Position numbers and translations under genes: made by a program
In this document: piece by piece, positions 14,701-22,735 of the stretch
Numbering within the stretch: position 1 is the first letter of the stretch
Layout: every line of letters starts with the position of its first letter
IMG/VR virus record: IMGVR_UViG_3300006947_002434
Coordinates: 1 to 57,172 of that record
Strand: one strand, 5' to 3'
DNA: 57,172 nucleotides
DNA from: a virus
The notes under the pieces: model-generated
What the model was told of the DNA's origin: nothing
The model's database searches: none
What the model saw: the letters and a program-made list of their open reading frames with translations, nothing else

Positions 14701-16956
14701 TTACTTATTATGAACTACAATGCCGTTGGCAATATAGTTATGATGTTCAGATACTGTAAAATTGTATACTTTTGTTTCTGGTGTTGTATCTACTGTTGTA
14801 ATAGTTTTGATTTCTTTCCATTCCTTACAACAATTAATAGAATCTCCTACTTGTAATTCTCCAGTTAACAGGTCTAATGGTTCTATTGCTTTCCAACCTT
14901 TCTGGGTTAGGAATGGATGCTCTGGTGTAAATTCTATGTTGCAGATTCCATCTCCTTTTATGGTATATAATTCTCTATCACCTACGACTGTTGGTTCTAA
15001 AGCTAGTACAGATCTAGATACTATTCCTTCCTCAGTCCAAGTTTCAACTATATCCCCTACTACTATGTTTTCTATGTTCTTAACATCTCCATTTCCTAAA
15101 GTTATCTCTGTTCCTTCTACAAAACAACAAGGTGCTGCTCTATTATGTACTAAGAATCCTCCTGCAAAGAAGTTATTATTGTCTGCTATTTCATCTAAAT
15201 TATATACTGTGGAGGTATCTTCATTTTCGTCCATTGCTGAAATTGTATAATATTCTCCGTTTTTATGTAAACACTTATCTCCAATAGCTAAAGCTCTGTC
15301 TGTATGCTCACTTAGTGATGGCGTATAGGCTGACCAGCTGCTTCCGCTTACAAAGAATGGATGATCATAAGTACAAGTTACTTCTGAATTGTTTGAAAAT
15401 GATAGCTGTACTACGTCTTGGTTTTCTTTAGTTTGTATTTTAGTTACTCCTTTATATTCCTGTGCTTCATTATCTAGGTTGTAAGAAAGTACCTGTTCAC
15501 CTAATTTTAATGATTCAATAGGTCTCTGTACTAAGTCTCCTTCTCCGGTTCTAATAGTTACAATTGTTCCTTCAACAAAGCATGGAGCATTGTGAACTAT
15601 CACATTTGAACCAGATAATTGATAAGCATCTTCATCTTCCACATTAATCTGTTCATATTGTACATCTGCTACTGTTACTCCTGTATTTCCCTCTGCGATG
15701 GATGTAAAACCACTTCCGGAAACCCAAACTGAATGACTGGTTGGGTATAGGTTAAGAGCATATTCCCATTCTATAACATCTTTTATTTCATTACGAACTA
15801 AAAATGCTTCATTTGGAGAAGTGTAAACTGTGTCTCCAGTTGAGAGTATAATCTCTGTTAGTAAATTATTACTAGAAGAAACTGGGAAAGTTGATATAAC
15901 AGTAGAGCCTGTTGCATGTGAACCACCCGGTAGGGATGTTCCAGCATAACTCCAATCATACCAATTGTCATTATCTTGAGGTGAGCCACTTACGAAATAA
16001 GAGAGTACTTCGTTTGATGCTGATACATCTGCTGCAGCTATAAAGGTTCCTGAGCTGCTTATCAAAGATTCAAAGTGACTTACCCCATATGTGGCTTCTG
16101 CAATGTGGTTAGTAGCAAAACAATACTTGTAGTAAGTACCCATCATATTATTAATACGATGATCATAATTATCGTTTAGTGTTGTCGGTAAATCAAAGTA
16201 TGTTGCTGCTTTATAACAACCTAAACTTACTTGCTCTAAATCAGATCCATATACATAAGTAAACTGCCTAATAGAAGTAATCTTACTATCTTCTAATTCA
16301 TCTGCATTATAGTAATACTGCTGTATCATTGAGTCTTCAGTCTTAACAGTATTAATAAAATTATCCCACCTATCAGCTGATGATGAAGCTGGATGGCCTA
16401 TTTTATACATTCTCATAGTCTGATGAGCTTCAGTAGCTTTTTTAGTTACTGCATCAATAACATTATTAGGTGAGAAATTTGTCTTGTCTATGTTATCTAT
16501 TACTCCTGTTGCTGAAGATGAATAGTAGAACTCTACTACGCTGTCTGCATTAGACTGATCATTGAATAAATTCAATAAATTAAACTTACCTTTAGCATAT
16601 GTAGAATCTAATATAGCATTTTCATCGTAAGCTAATCTTATTATAAACTTATTTGCGGCATCGGTAGGGACTGTAGGGTATATACTGTCTATTTGTTCTG
16701 CTATAGCTGTAAAGGAGTGACTATGTGCTGTAGCTACAGATTGTGAAAGGTATTCTACAAAATTAGCATGGTGGGCATCTTTATATACAACATACACAGA
16801 ATCTATACTTCCTGTCATCATGTTAATTATAGGAGCTACATTTACTTCACTACCTAATGTAGTTGTAATAAAGGCTGTATCGGTGTTAATCTCTAATAAC
16901 CTAACATTATTTGATTCATCAATACAAAAATCTGATGAGAATATGGTTCCTTTCAT
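14701..16956 (-). CDS. Putative virion protein with tandem C-terminal Hint modules
   Basis: 751 aa. Residues 1 to about 350 start with a RLLEINTDTAF segment, reminiscent of ATP-grasp-like or phage structural proteins, followed by a Ser/Asp/Tyr-rich region with no recognised domain. Then come a degenerate Hint-like module (about 360-456; TSPNEAF at the block-B position lacks His, yet it ends H455-N456) and two intact Hint modules. These span C459-N605 (block B T529-Y-D-H532, end H604-N605) and C611-N750 (T677-P-E-H680, end H749-N750). Both begin CFVEGT. Residues after the terminal Asn are A, R and K, none a splicing nucleophile, so cleavage is more likely than protein splicing. One lysine follows the last HN. 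Confidence 0.8.
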   Translation of the reverse strand: MKGTIFSSDFCIDESNNVRLLEINTDTAFITTTLGSEVNVAPIINMMTGSIDSVYVVYKDAHHANFVEYLSQSVATAHSHSFTAIAEQIDSIYPTVPTDAANKFIIRLAYDENAILDSTYAKGKFNLLNLFNDQSNADSVVEFYYSSSATGVIDNIDKTNFSPNNVIDAVTKKATEAHQTMRMYKIGHPASSSADRWDNFINTVKTEDSMIQQYYYNADELEDSKITSIRQFTYVYGSDLEQVSLGCYKAATYFDLPTTLNDNYDHRINNMMGTYYKYCFATNHIAEATYGVSHFESLISSSGTFIAAADVSASNEVLSYFVSGSPQDNDNWYDWSYAGTSLPGGSHATGSTVISTFPVSSSNNLLTEIILSTGDTVYTSPNEAFLVRNEIKDVIEWEYALNLYPTSHSVWVSGSGFTSIAEGNTGVTVADVQYEQINVEDEDAYQLSGSNVIVHNAPCFVEGTIVTIRTGEGDLVQRPIESLKLGEQVLSYNLDNEAQEYKGVTKIQTKENQDVVQLSFSNNSEVTCTYDHPFFVSGSSWSAYTPSLSEHTDRALAIGDKCLHKNGEYYTISAMDENEDTSTVYNLDEIADNNNFFAGGFLVHNRAAPCCFVEGTEITLGNGDVKNIENIVVGDIVETWTEEGIVSRSVLALEPTVVGDRELYTIKGDGICNIEFTPEHPFLTQKGWKAIEPLDLLTGELQVGDSINCCKEWKEIKTITTVDTTPETKVYNFTVSEHHNYIANGIVVHNK

Positions 16957-16969
16957 TGGTAAATTTTAA

Positions 16970-16978
16970 TATAAATAG
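16970..16978 (-). promoter_or_regulatory. CTATTTATA box upstream of the Hint protein gene
   Basis: Sense-oriented CTATTTATA with context ACTATTTATATTAAAAT, 13 nt before the ATG at 16956. The same 17-nt context occurs before 21500..21877 (at 21888). The box recurs before 14543..14686, 43787..44011 and 37262..37474, with a one-base variant before 19115..19273. None of these has an AGTTG-N20 promoter. It is a candidate for a second (late?) promoter class or a leader element. Confidence 0.45.
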
Positions 16979-17021
16979 TAAAAAGTACTAGATTAATGCA
17001 AATATTTACATTAAAAGATAC

Positions 17022-17111
17022 TTATACTCTTTTCTTTTTTGTATAAGCTATAACGGCACCTACTATTAAAGTAGCTGCCGTCACTTCTATTATTCCTCCA
17101 CAAACACACAT
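17022..17111 (-). CDS. Tiny membrane peptide (29 aa)
   Basis: The frame starts MCVCGGIIEV, then a hydrophobic segment (TAATLIVGAVIAY) and a KKKR tail. The ATG shares a base with the stop of the DUF932 gene (TAATG), which supports coupling. CxCGG at the N-terminus is unusual. The sequence also contains an inverted repeat (CTTATAC..GTATAAG) at its 3' end. Confidence 0.45.
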   Translation of the reverse strand: MCVCGGIIEVTAATLIVGAVIAYTKKKRV

Positions 17112-17956
17112 TATACTAATGCTGTTGCTAGTTTGAATAGATCTTGATTAATTTTAAGATCTTTTTCAAATGATTTGATTTTTCTTACCTTACGTACTTT
17201 AGCTCCATTAAGTGCTGCTTTAAATCCTCCTTGAGTAATCTTCTCTTGAATAGTATTAAATACTTTCCAAAGATCATCTCCTTCGTCTTCTTTTCTAGTA
17301 GCATCTAATATATCATCTATAGTTTCTTGATCGTAGTTAAATTTAGATGCTGTAGGTGAGTTAGGTTTAATACCAGCTCTAATTAACATGGCGTCTAATG
17401 CTAGTTTTTCTTTCTCTACCTTAGTTAGTATCTTAGCTTTCATTTTATTAAGAACTTCTACTCTACTAGGTAAATCTTTTACTGCCTGTCCTACAACGTT
17501 TCTAAGCTCTCCAAATGTATACCCTTTATGACGTATTTTAAAGTCAGAGAACTCTTCATCAGCTATTACTAAACCATTGGAGCATACAAGTCTATATATA
17601 CCTACCTTAAAAGAAAATGCATTAAATCCATCATGTGAGTTTGTCATAATAATTCTAGGGTAAGAATCATCTCCTTCAGAACCTTTAATCATAATATCTG
17701 GGTTCTGAAAGGATATCATATGTTTAGAAAATATAGTATCTTCACCTTTAGATTTTCTCATTTGAGCTGTAACTGGCTTCCACCCTAACTTATCTAAGTC
17801 ATCGATAATAGTCTCAGTATTAACATGAAGGTATTTATCACTTACGTCTGGATTGGAAGGTGTAGTACTAAATGCTACTGGGCATTGTTCTTGAATCTGT
17901 GCTTTTGTAAGGTAAGCGTTTAAACCTTTTTCGAATTTGTTGATAATGTCTGTCAT
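17111..17956 (-). CDS. DUF932 phage/plasmid-like protein
   Basis: 281 aa. The DUF932 core is visible as MISFQNPD (about 61-68), IIMTNSHDG..AFSFKVGIYRLVCSNGLV (about 83-111) and the helical C-terminal part. DUF932 proteins are common in phages and plasmids but have no firm function; links to DNA mobilisation or recombination have been proposed. The strong promoter at 17991 and AAAGG leader suggest early expression. Confidence 0.85.
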   Translation of the reverse strand: MTDIINKFEKGLNAYLTKAQIQEQCPVAFSTTPSNPDVSDKYLHVNTETIIDDLDKLGWKPVTAQMRKSKGEDTIFSKHMISFQNPDIMIKGSEGDDSYPRIIMTNSHDGFNAFSFKVGIYRLVCSNGLVIADEEFSDFKIRHKGYTFGELRNVVGQAVKDLPSRVEVLNKMKAKILTKVEKEKLALDAMLIRAGIKPNSPTASKFNYDQETIDDILDATRKEDEGDDLWKVFNTIQEKITQGGFKAALNGAKVRKVRKIKSFEKDLKINQDLFKLATALV

Positions 17957-17990
17957 AATTTATAACCTTTTTTTACTAATTATTTATACT

Positions 17991-18021
17991 TAAATATACG
18001 AAAAATAACTCGGGTAGGCAA
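17991..18021 (-). promoter_or_regulatory. Promoter AGTTG-N20-TATATTTA
   Basis: TTG at 18021-18019, 20-nt spacer, TATATTTA at 17998-17991, continuing AGTATAAATAATTAG, then the AAAAAAAGGTTAT leader of the DUF932 gene. Confidence 0.85.
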
Positions 18022-18327
18022 CTATTTTATGTAAAACTTTTCAATATTATCAATTAATTTCCAAGTATCAATACATTGATCATCTGTTCCGTTACTTTCA
18101 TAGTAGGTTAACACAGTCTCTAGAGCTTTAGGCCATTCCTTTCTAGGTAATGAAATTTCAAAAGCTACTTCACTATCTTGAAAGTTTATAGAGAAGATCT
18201 TAGCTGTCTTCTTACTAAATAGATAAGCTTCATTTATGGCTTTGTGAATTCCATGTACTATCTTCTTATCTTTATAAGAAAATAGATTTTCGAATTGATC
18301 TACAGAACTAAAATTAAGATATTCCAT
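18022..18327 (-). CDS. Hypothetical protein (101 aa)
   Basis: No family recognised. Alpha/beta, soluble. The ATG shares a base with the stop of the 51-aa gene upstream (TAATG). Its stop abuts the promoter for the DUF932 gene. Confidence 0.55.
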   Translation of the reverse strand: MEYLNFSSVDQFENLFSYKDKKIVHGIHKAINEAYLFSKKTAKIFSINFQDSEVAFEISLPRKEWPKALETVLTYYESNGTDDQCIDTWKLIDNIEKFYIK

Positions 18328-18482
18328 TACTTGTTCTTTAAAAGTTTTTGCAAAGCTTTTTCATAGATTAGATCTAGGGGCATGTATTGATCTTTTGCTT
18401 TAAGTTTTGTTACTTCCTTAAATAATTCGTCCCTCACTCCATGTTTAATCGCAATGTATACTATATCTTCTAAGTTACTCAT
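18327..18482 (-). CDS. Small helical protein (51 aa), leaderless start
   Basis: The frame starts MSNLEDIVYIAIKHG and ends EKALQKLLKNK. The -7 box of the promoter at 18486 ends only 3 nt before the ATG, so the message is probably leaderless. No family recognised. Confidence 0.6.
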   Translation of the reverse strand: MSNLEDIVYIAIKHGVRDELFKEVTKLKAKDQYMPLDLIYEKALQKLLKNK

Positions 18483-18485
18483 ACA

Positions 18486-18516
18486 CAAAGATAAGAACTA
18501 TTTTTTAATATTCCAA
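18486..18516 (-). promoter_or_regulatory. Promoter AGTTG-N20-TATCTTTG (leaderless)
   Basis: TTG at 18516-18514 overlaps the last codons of the transglycosylase gene. After a 20-nt spacer comes TATCTTTG at 18493-18486, a perfect match to the Bacteroidota TAnnTTTG box. Confidence 0.85.
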
Positions 18517-19092
18517 CTTATATCCATTAAAAGTTTGGATATAATCTACTATACTTGTTCCATAAGCATCTTTAAATTCTCTACCGTTCCTAAGAAACTT
18601 CCTTACGCTTCCTGCTCCTCCTAAATGTGCTGCTGCTATTAATCCTGATTCAGTTATTAGTACTCCATTCACTATTTTACCATCATATTTTTTTATATGA
18701 CGGTTTAAAGACTTTTTATTCTTTCGCATGAGTGCAATCATTGCTTGTTCCTGTAGTAAAGTATCTTTCAAGAAAGCTTTTGGTGTGGTCTTAATTCCTA
18801 TCCATTTTAAAGTCTTTTGGCCAAACTGGTACTTACCTAAGTACCCGTAACTGTTAACTATCTTGTAGTTACCGGAAGATTCTCTCTGACCTATACTGTG
18901 TAGGAAGGCTACTTGGTCCATTACTACTATTTTTTTAATTGGAGTAATTGAGAATTGTGGTGCTATTAAGACAATAGGTTTTGGTTCTAATACTAGTGGA
19001 ACATTTAAAGGTCTTATTACATTTGCGACTGTCATGGCCATTAGAAAAAGCGTAGACAACAGACATGCTAATATTATTATATGTTTTTTCAT
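18505..19092 (-). CDS. Membrane-anchored lytic transglycosylase-like protein
   Basis: 195 aa with an uncleaved-looking signal anchor (about 5-25). The lysozyme-fold core carries SIGQRESSGNYKIVN with catalytic-type E71, YGYLGKYQFG (about 82-91) and AAAHLGGAG (about 163-171). These match SLT/goose-lysozyme-like transglycosylases that cleave peptidoglycan. It may serve lysis or entry. It is not adjacent to the spanin region at 40-41 kb, where a second cell-wall enzyme is found. Confidence 0.8.
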   Translation of the reverse strand: MKKHIIILACLLSTLFLMAMTVANVIRPLNVPLVLEPKPIVLIAPQFSITPIKKIVVMDQVAFLHSIGQRESSGNYKIVNSYGYLGKYQFGQKTLKWIGIKTTPKAFLKDTLLQEQAMIALMRKNKKSLNRHIKKYDGKIVNGVLITESGLIAAAHLGGAGSVRKFLRNGREFKDAYGTSIVDYIQTFNGYKLEY

Positions 19093-19114
19093 GTGGAAAT
19101 TTTAGTGGTTTGAC

Positions 19115-19273
19115 TTAGAAGAGATCGAAGAACTTTGTATCGATCGATTTTTCGCGTAACTTCTCATTGCGCTCTGATTGCTTTACAAGATTGTCTGCAA
19201 CTTGTCTTTCAAGTGGTTTCTTTTTCTTGAAAGTAGAAAACTTTTTTAGTTTGTTTAAGTCTTTGGTTTTCAT
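19115..19273 (-). CDS. Small basic protein (52 aa)
   Basis: The frame starts MKTKDLNKLKKFSTFKKKK and ends DTKFFDLF. Lysine-rich N-terminus, helical. A CTATTTATC variant box ends 4 nt upstream of the ATG (19278..19286). No family recognised. Confidence 0.6.
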   Translation of the reverse strand: MKTKDLNKLKKFSTFKKKKPLERQVADNLVKQSERNEKLREKSIDTKFFDLF

Positions 19274-19287
19274 ATTAGATAAATAGT

Positions 19288-19923
19288 TTATAATTTAGAA
19301 ATATATTCATCACCTGGTTCACTTTCTTCATCCATTAACCCAAGCTCCTTAAGGTGTTCAATATGATGTTCATCCATTTCCCATTTGAAATCTTCTCCAT
19401 GTTTATCAACATAATCTTCCATCTTTATCACTTGTTGATCCGTTATAGGACTAACTCCATAGAGAAAGGAACAATTATAACATAATAACTCTATATTATC
19501 TAAGGAAAAGTCTTTCTTATCTTTATTTTTATGATGAAGTACTAAAGGTATTCTATTATCAAGCACTCTTCTCTCTACGAATGTACATCGATTACATTTC
19601 TCTTCTATTACTGCTTCAAAGATAAGTCTTTCTTTTATCTTCTGAGGATCGAAGTGAGTAGATGATACTCTTCCTTCTATAAGATCCATCAGAGGTGGTA
19701 TTTTACCTTTTCCGGAAAGAAACTTAGGTATACCTTTGCCGGACTGGTTTAGATGTTTTTCTAATAACGTTTTACCAGTTTCGTCATCCTTATATAACTT
19801 AGCATACTTCTTATAGTGATTATAAGAAACATGAAGATAACGTGAGGCTGCTCTATTCGATCGAGTTTGCCCCATTGCTCTTAGTAAATCTTCTTTAGTT
19901 AGTATTTTGGATGGTCTTCCCAT
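19288..19923 (-). CDS. HNH endonuclease with N-terminal helix-turn-helix
   Basis: 211 aa. Residues 1-45 resemble a recruiter helix-turn-helix (TKEDLLRAMGQTRSNRAASRYLHV). The HNH core has CNRCTF, LVLHHKNKDKKDFSLDNIELLCYNC (about 125-150): the two CxxC zinc pairs and the HH...N...H-type motif region. Free-standing HNH enzymes in phages act as homing nucleases or in packaging. The gene shares TAATG with the zinc-ribbon gene upstream. Confidence 0.85.
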   Translation of the reverse strand: MGRPSKILTKEDLLRAMGQTRSNRAASRYLHVSYNHYKKYAKLYKDDETGKTLLEKHLNQSGKGIPKFLSGKGKIPPLMDLIEGRVSSTHFDPQKIKERLIFEAVIEEKCNRCTFVERRVLDNRIPLVLHHKNKDKKDFSLDNIELLCYNCSFLYGVSPITDQQVIKMEDYVDKHGEDFKWEMDEHHIEHLKELGLMDEESEPGDEYISKL

Positions 19924-20267
19924 TATTTCTCAGTAGGGTTCATAGAGTTGTAAACATTCTCTTTAGTTTGCTGCTGGGTGGCATGATCATCTTTGTCGTA
20001 ATTTGTATATTCAACAGAGAGGTTTTCTGTTACACCCGATGGATTATCTATTTCTTCTAATCTACGAGCTTCATCTGGGTCCATAATTTGTATTCCAGTC
20101 ATGATTTCTTCTCCAGTCCCGGTTGTGTGAAATCTTGCTACTTTACTTTCTACTGTCGAGCAGTCTACACAGAAACTGTAACCATATTTAGTTTTCCTAA
20201 GCTCAGGCATAGGTTCAGTACACTTCACACATGGTATCATTTTTAATTTCATTGTTTCTTTTATCAT
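19923..20267 (-). CDS. Zinc-ribbon (DksA/TraR-like) protein (114 aa)
   Basis: CVKC (13-16) and CVDC (33-36) form a four-cysteine ribbon near the N-terminus. The rest is acidic and probably disordered. Small DksA/TraR-like proteins can touch RNA polymerase, but the helical hairpin typical of DksA is not seen, so only a zinc ribbon is claimed. Leader with AAAGGTTATAATT. Confidence 0.65.
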   Translation of the reverse strand: MIKETMKLKMIPCVKCTEPMPELRKTKYGYSFCVDCSTVESKVARFHTTGTGEEIMTGIQIMDPDEARRLEEIDNPSGVTENLSVEYTNYDKDDHATQQQTKENVYNSMNPTEK

Positions 20268-20298
20268 ATAATTATAACCTTTATTTGTTAAACATTAT

Positions 20299-20329
20299 TA
20301 AATATACGAACTTTCGTTCAGAATTCCAA
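20299..20329 (-). promoter_or_regulatory. Promoter AGTTG-N20-TATATTTA with dyad over the -33 box
   Basis: TTG at 20329-20327, 20-nt spacer, TATATTTA at 20306-20299. A perfect 6-bp inverted repeat, TCCAAC-TTTT-GTTGGA (20325-20340), overlaps the AGTTG box and could be an operator or hairpin. It drives the zinc-ribbon and HNH genes. Confidence 0.8.
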
Positions 20330-20375
20330 CTTTTGTTGGAGTTATTTTCTAGTAAATATTATGGGTGGTAGTTAT

Positions 20376-21038
20376 TTATAGGTCACTTTTACCAGCATAC
20401 TTCCAATAAGGGTTGGTATAGTCTTCATCTACTTCTAATTTATCTAATAATTTTTGAGTAGCATCCACATTACCTGAAATAGATACTCTAGTATACCTAC
20501 TACAGTTAGCTGGAGTGTGATGCCATATATCTGAGTTAAATATTAAACACATTCCTCTTTTAGGTGTTACTGTAACCTGTGTCATTGCAGTATTAACTTG
20601 AGTTTGAAATATAAGCTTTCCAGAGTTAGTAGGGTAATTCGGATAGTAAGCAAAAGATAAACTAACTGTTTCTTTTAGAAAACCTCCACAGTGATTATGT
20701 ATTGTAGTTTGTTGACCAGGTTCTACTACATGCCCCCAAAGGTCTCTATCATCCATCTTCCAGTAACCTACATCTCCAAATACATCTACTAACTCTCCAT
20801 ACACAGCATTTGAGACTGCTTTAATAGTATGTTTGTATATATTTGTATCTTCACTAAAGGTATGATTCTTAGGGTACAGTTGATAATGATCTGTATCTCC
20901 GCATAGGTAAACACCGTTTTCATCTCTTTCAACAACATCATCCTTAACCTTAGCCATTATAACTTCTGATAGAATCTTATCATGATCAAGAGCTAACATA
21001 TGCTCTGAGTAATATAACCCGTTAAGTAATTTAAACAT
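20376..21038 (-). CDS. 2OG-Fe(II) oxygenase-like protein (HxH type)
   Basis: 220 aa. TTIHNHCGGFLKE (H114-N-H116), SGKLIF (about 139-144), GMCLIFNSDIWHHTPANCSRYTRVSISGN (H173/H174, R184) match the putative 2OG oxygenase family (TIGR02466-like) common in marine phages, whose proximal motif is HxH. The residue-level function is unknown. Roles in nucleotide or protein modification are proposed for the family. Confidence 0.8.
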   Translation of the reverse strand: MFKLLNGLYYSEHMLALDHDKILSEVIMAKVKDDVVERDENGVYLCGDTDHYQLYPKNHTFSEDTNIYKHTIKAVSNAVYGELVDVFGDVGYWKMDDRDLWGHVVEPGQQTTIHNHCGGFLKETVSLSFAYYPNYPTNSGKLIFQTQVNTAMTQVTVTPKRGMCLIFNSDIWHHTPANCSRYTRVSISGNVDATQKLLDKLEVDEDYTNPYWKYAGKSDL

Positions 21039-21440
21039 TTATAGTTCTTTTATAACATTCCATACATCCTCTGATGTTAGGAATTTTACTCTTTCTTCTT
21101 TTTTATCTCTTTTAAGCATGATTGTACCGTCCCATCCTTTATCTGGTAGTAGTTCATATAGATACAGTTGGATCATTTCCATTTGGCTGGTATTGAATGT
21201 AAGTTTTAATAATGATTCAATAACTTGAAAGAATTTATCTTCATAACCAGTTACATCTATTCCTATCTCTTCAGCCATATAGTCTTTTCTGTCCTCGATC
21301 TCTTGCATCAGGTTAATCATAGTAGTAAAAGCGTGTTTCTTATGTATGCTTTTTTCTACAGGGATTATACTAATTCGGTACTTTATATTTGTCTTAGATG
21401 CTTGTATAGCAGTACGTATTCTTTCTCTAGTAGTTTTCAT
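21039..21440 (-). CDS. Hypothetical protein (133 aa)
   Basis: No family recognised. Basic helical N-terminus (MKTTRERIRTAIQASKTN), then mixed. The promoter at 21446 ends 5 nt before its ATG, which predicts a leaderless message. It directly precedes the 2OG oxygenase gene, with no gap. Confidence 0.6.
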   Translation of the reverse strand: MKTTRERIRTAIQASKTNIKYRISIIPVEKSIHKKHAFTTMINLMQEIEDRKDYMAEEIGIDVTGYEDKFFQVIESLLKLTFNTSQMEMIQLYLYELLPDKGWDGTIMLKRDKKEERVKFLTSEDVWNVIKEL

Positions 21441-21445
21441 ATGCT

Positions 21446-21476
21446 ATAATATACGGAATTCTTTACAGAATAACAA
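21446..21476 (-). promoter_or_regulatory. Promoter AGTTG-N20-TATATTAT (leaderless)
   Basis: TTG at 21476-21474, 20-nt spacer, TATATTAT at 21453-21446. The ATG is at 21440. Confidence 0.8.
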
Positions 21477-21499
21477 CTTTTTTACGTAATCATTTCTTT

Positions 21500-21877
21500 T
21501 TATGCTGGGGGAGGTAGTGCAGGTTCAGCTGCGTCTCCTGGGTTGGTCATTTTAAGAGCTGCTCTTACCATTCTATCAAAATACTCTATATAGATAAAGA
21601 AGCCGATAATAGTCTTATCTTTTAAGTTCCTATCTCTTTCTACCTTAAAGTCGTGAGATGCCAATCCCTTCTCTAATCGTTGCTCTAATTCGATAGCGAT
21701 ATCATTCTGTTCAGTTTTTGTAATTGTGCCAAACTCAGTTGGTAGAAATTGTATTTTAACTCCTTTCTTTTGAGGATCTTCATTTACATCTACTTTCAAC
21801 ATAAATTGATGTCCTGCAAAATTTACTTTTGCATTTTCATTTATTACTTCTCTTACTATATCTTTTAACTTACTCAT
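21500..21877 (-). CDS. Hypothetical protein (125 aa), possible virion protein
   Basis: The N-terminus SKLKDIVREVINE resembles the start of many structural proteins in marine T4-like phages. The C-terminus is Pro/Ala-rich (EPALPPPA). A CTATTTATA box lies 10 nt upstream of the ATG with the same 17-nt context as that of the Hint virion-type gene, which hints at shared late timing. Confidence 0.6.
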   Translation of the reverse strand: MSKLKDIVREVINENAKVNFAGHQFMLKVDVNEDPQKKGVKIQFLPTEFGTITKTEQNDIAIELEQRLEKGLASHDFKVERDRNLKDKTIIGFFIYIEYFDRMVRAALKMTNPGDAAEPALPPPA

Positions 21878-21887
21878 GATATTTTAA

Positions 21888-21896
21888 TATAAATAG
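21888..21896 (-). promoter_or_regulatory. CTATTTATA box
   Basis: Context ACTATTTATATTAAAAT, 10 nt before the ATG at 21877. The context is identical to that at 16970. Confidence 0.45.
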
Positions 21897-21907
21897 TTAC
21901 TAATTCC

Positions 21908-22735
21908 TTATATGACTGCTCTACCAATCATTTTTTCCCAATCTTTATTTTCTCTTACTGCTTCGTTTGTTTCTAATGCTGATGTTATTACATTATTAAC
22001 TGTGCCAAGCTCTTTTGATAACTGTGTTAAAGCTCTTAAGTCTTTAGGGAAGCAATGTCCTCCAAAACCAAAGTCGCCATCTGGTCCAGGAACACTCCAA
22101 TGTGACTTACCTAACCTTCTGTCTATCGTAGCATATTCTATAACCTTATCATAATCTGCTCCTACTCTTCCACATATTTGATATATCTCATTTGCGAATG
22201 ATACTTTAGTAGCCAAGAATGCATTTGTTGTATATTTAACCATTTCAGCATAAGTAGAATTGGTCTTAATTATAGATGCTTCCGGAAATACTCTAGAATA
22301 TATTTGCTTTAATTTAGTTGAACCAGGTCTAGGACCTCCTAAAATAATTCTATCTTGCTTCTCGAAGTCTTCTACTGCATTTGCTTCTGTTAAGAATTCT
22401 GGGTTGAATATAATGTTAATATTTTCAAATAACTTATTCCATTTTTCAGTACTACCTGGTGGTACAGTTGATTTTAGAACTACTATAGCTTTAGTTTCTT
22501 TATTTAATTTTTCTAATGTTTCTAAAACTATACCTGTATGACAAGAACCGTCTCTCTCCATGGGTGTTGGTAAACATACATATATTATAGTACACTTATC
22601 TATAACATCATCAAGAGAGGCATTACATAGGGAGCTATGAAGATCGTACGTCAGTACAGTGTAGTATTTTTTAAACTTTTGATAGATAGCATTACCCACA
22701 AAACCTTGTCCAATAATTCCTATTATATTAACCAT
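21908..22735 (-). CDS. UDP-glucose/GDP-mannose dehydrogenase-like, lacking C-domain
   Basis: 275 aa from the MVNIIG start (an upstream ATG at 22747 is also in frame). The Rossmann domain has GIIGQGFVG; the middle domain has the catalytic-Cys motif FGFGGHCFPKDLRAL (about 230-244). Members normally have about 400-450 residues and a third UDP-binding domain, which is missing here. It would oxidise a nucleotide sugar to a uronate if active. It is the last gene of the sugar operon that extends up to 37.3 kb. Confidence 0.85.
   Translation of the reverse strand: MVNIIGIIGQGFVGNAIYQKFKKYYTVLTYDLHSSLCNASLDDVIDKCTIIYVCLPTPMERDGSCHTGIVLETLEKLNKETKAIVVLKSTVPPGSTEKWNKLFENINIIFNPEFLTEANAVEDFEKQDRIILGGPRPGSTKLKQIYSRVFPEASIIKTNSTYAEMVKYTTNAFLATKVSFANEIYQICGRVGADYDKVIEYATIDRRLGKSHWSVPGPDGDFGFGGHCFPKDLRALTQLSKELGTVNNVITSALETNEAVRENKDWEKMIGRAVI

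Noticed and set aside
14762-15250. Long plus-strand frame inside the Hint gene
   Set aside because: It is antisense to conserved Hint motifs, with no start signals.
14701-16956. Self-splicing intein inserted in a structural gene
   Set aside because: No C-extein nucleophile (C/S/T) follows any HN and almost no C-extein exists after the last one, so classical splicing is unlikely.
16970-16978. T4-type late promoter TATAAATA
   Set aside because: TATAAATA occurs only on the strand opposite to the genes it precedes. In T4 it is on the coding strand. I report the box as a different motif.
17022-17050. Rho-independent terminator after the 29-aa peptide
   Set aside because: CTTATAC/GTATAAG can pair, but the loop is 13 nt and no clear T run follows on the minus strand.
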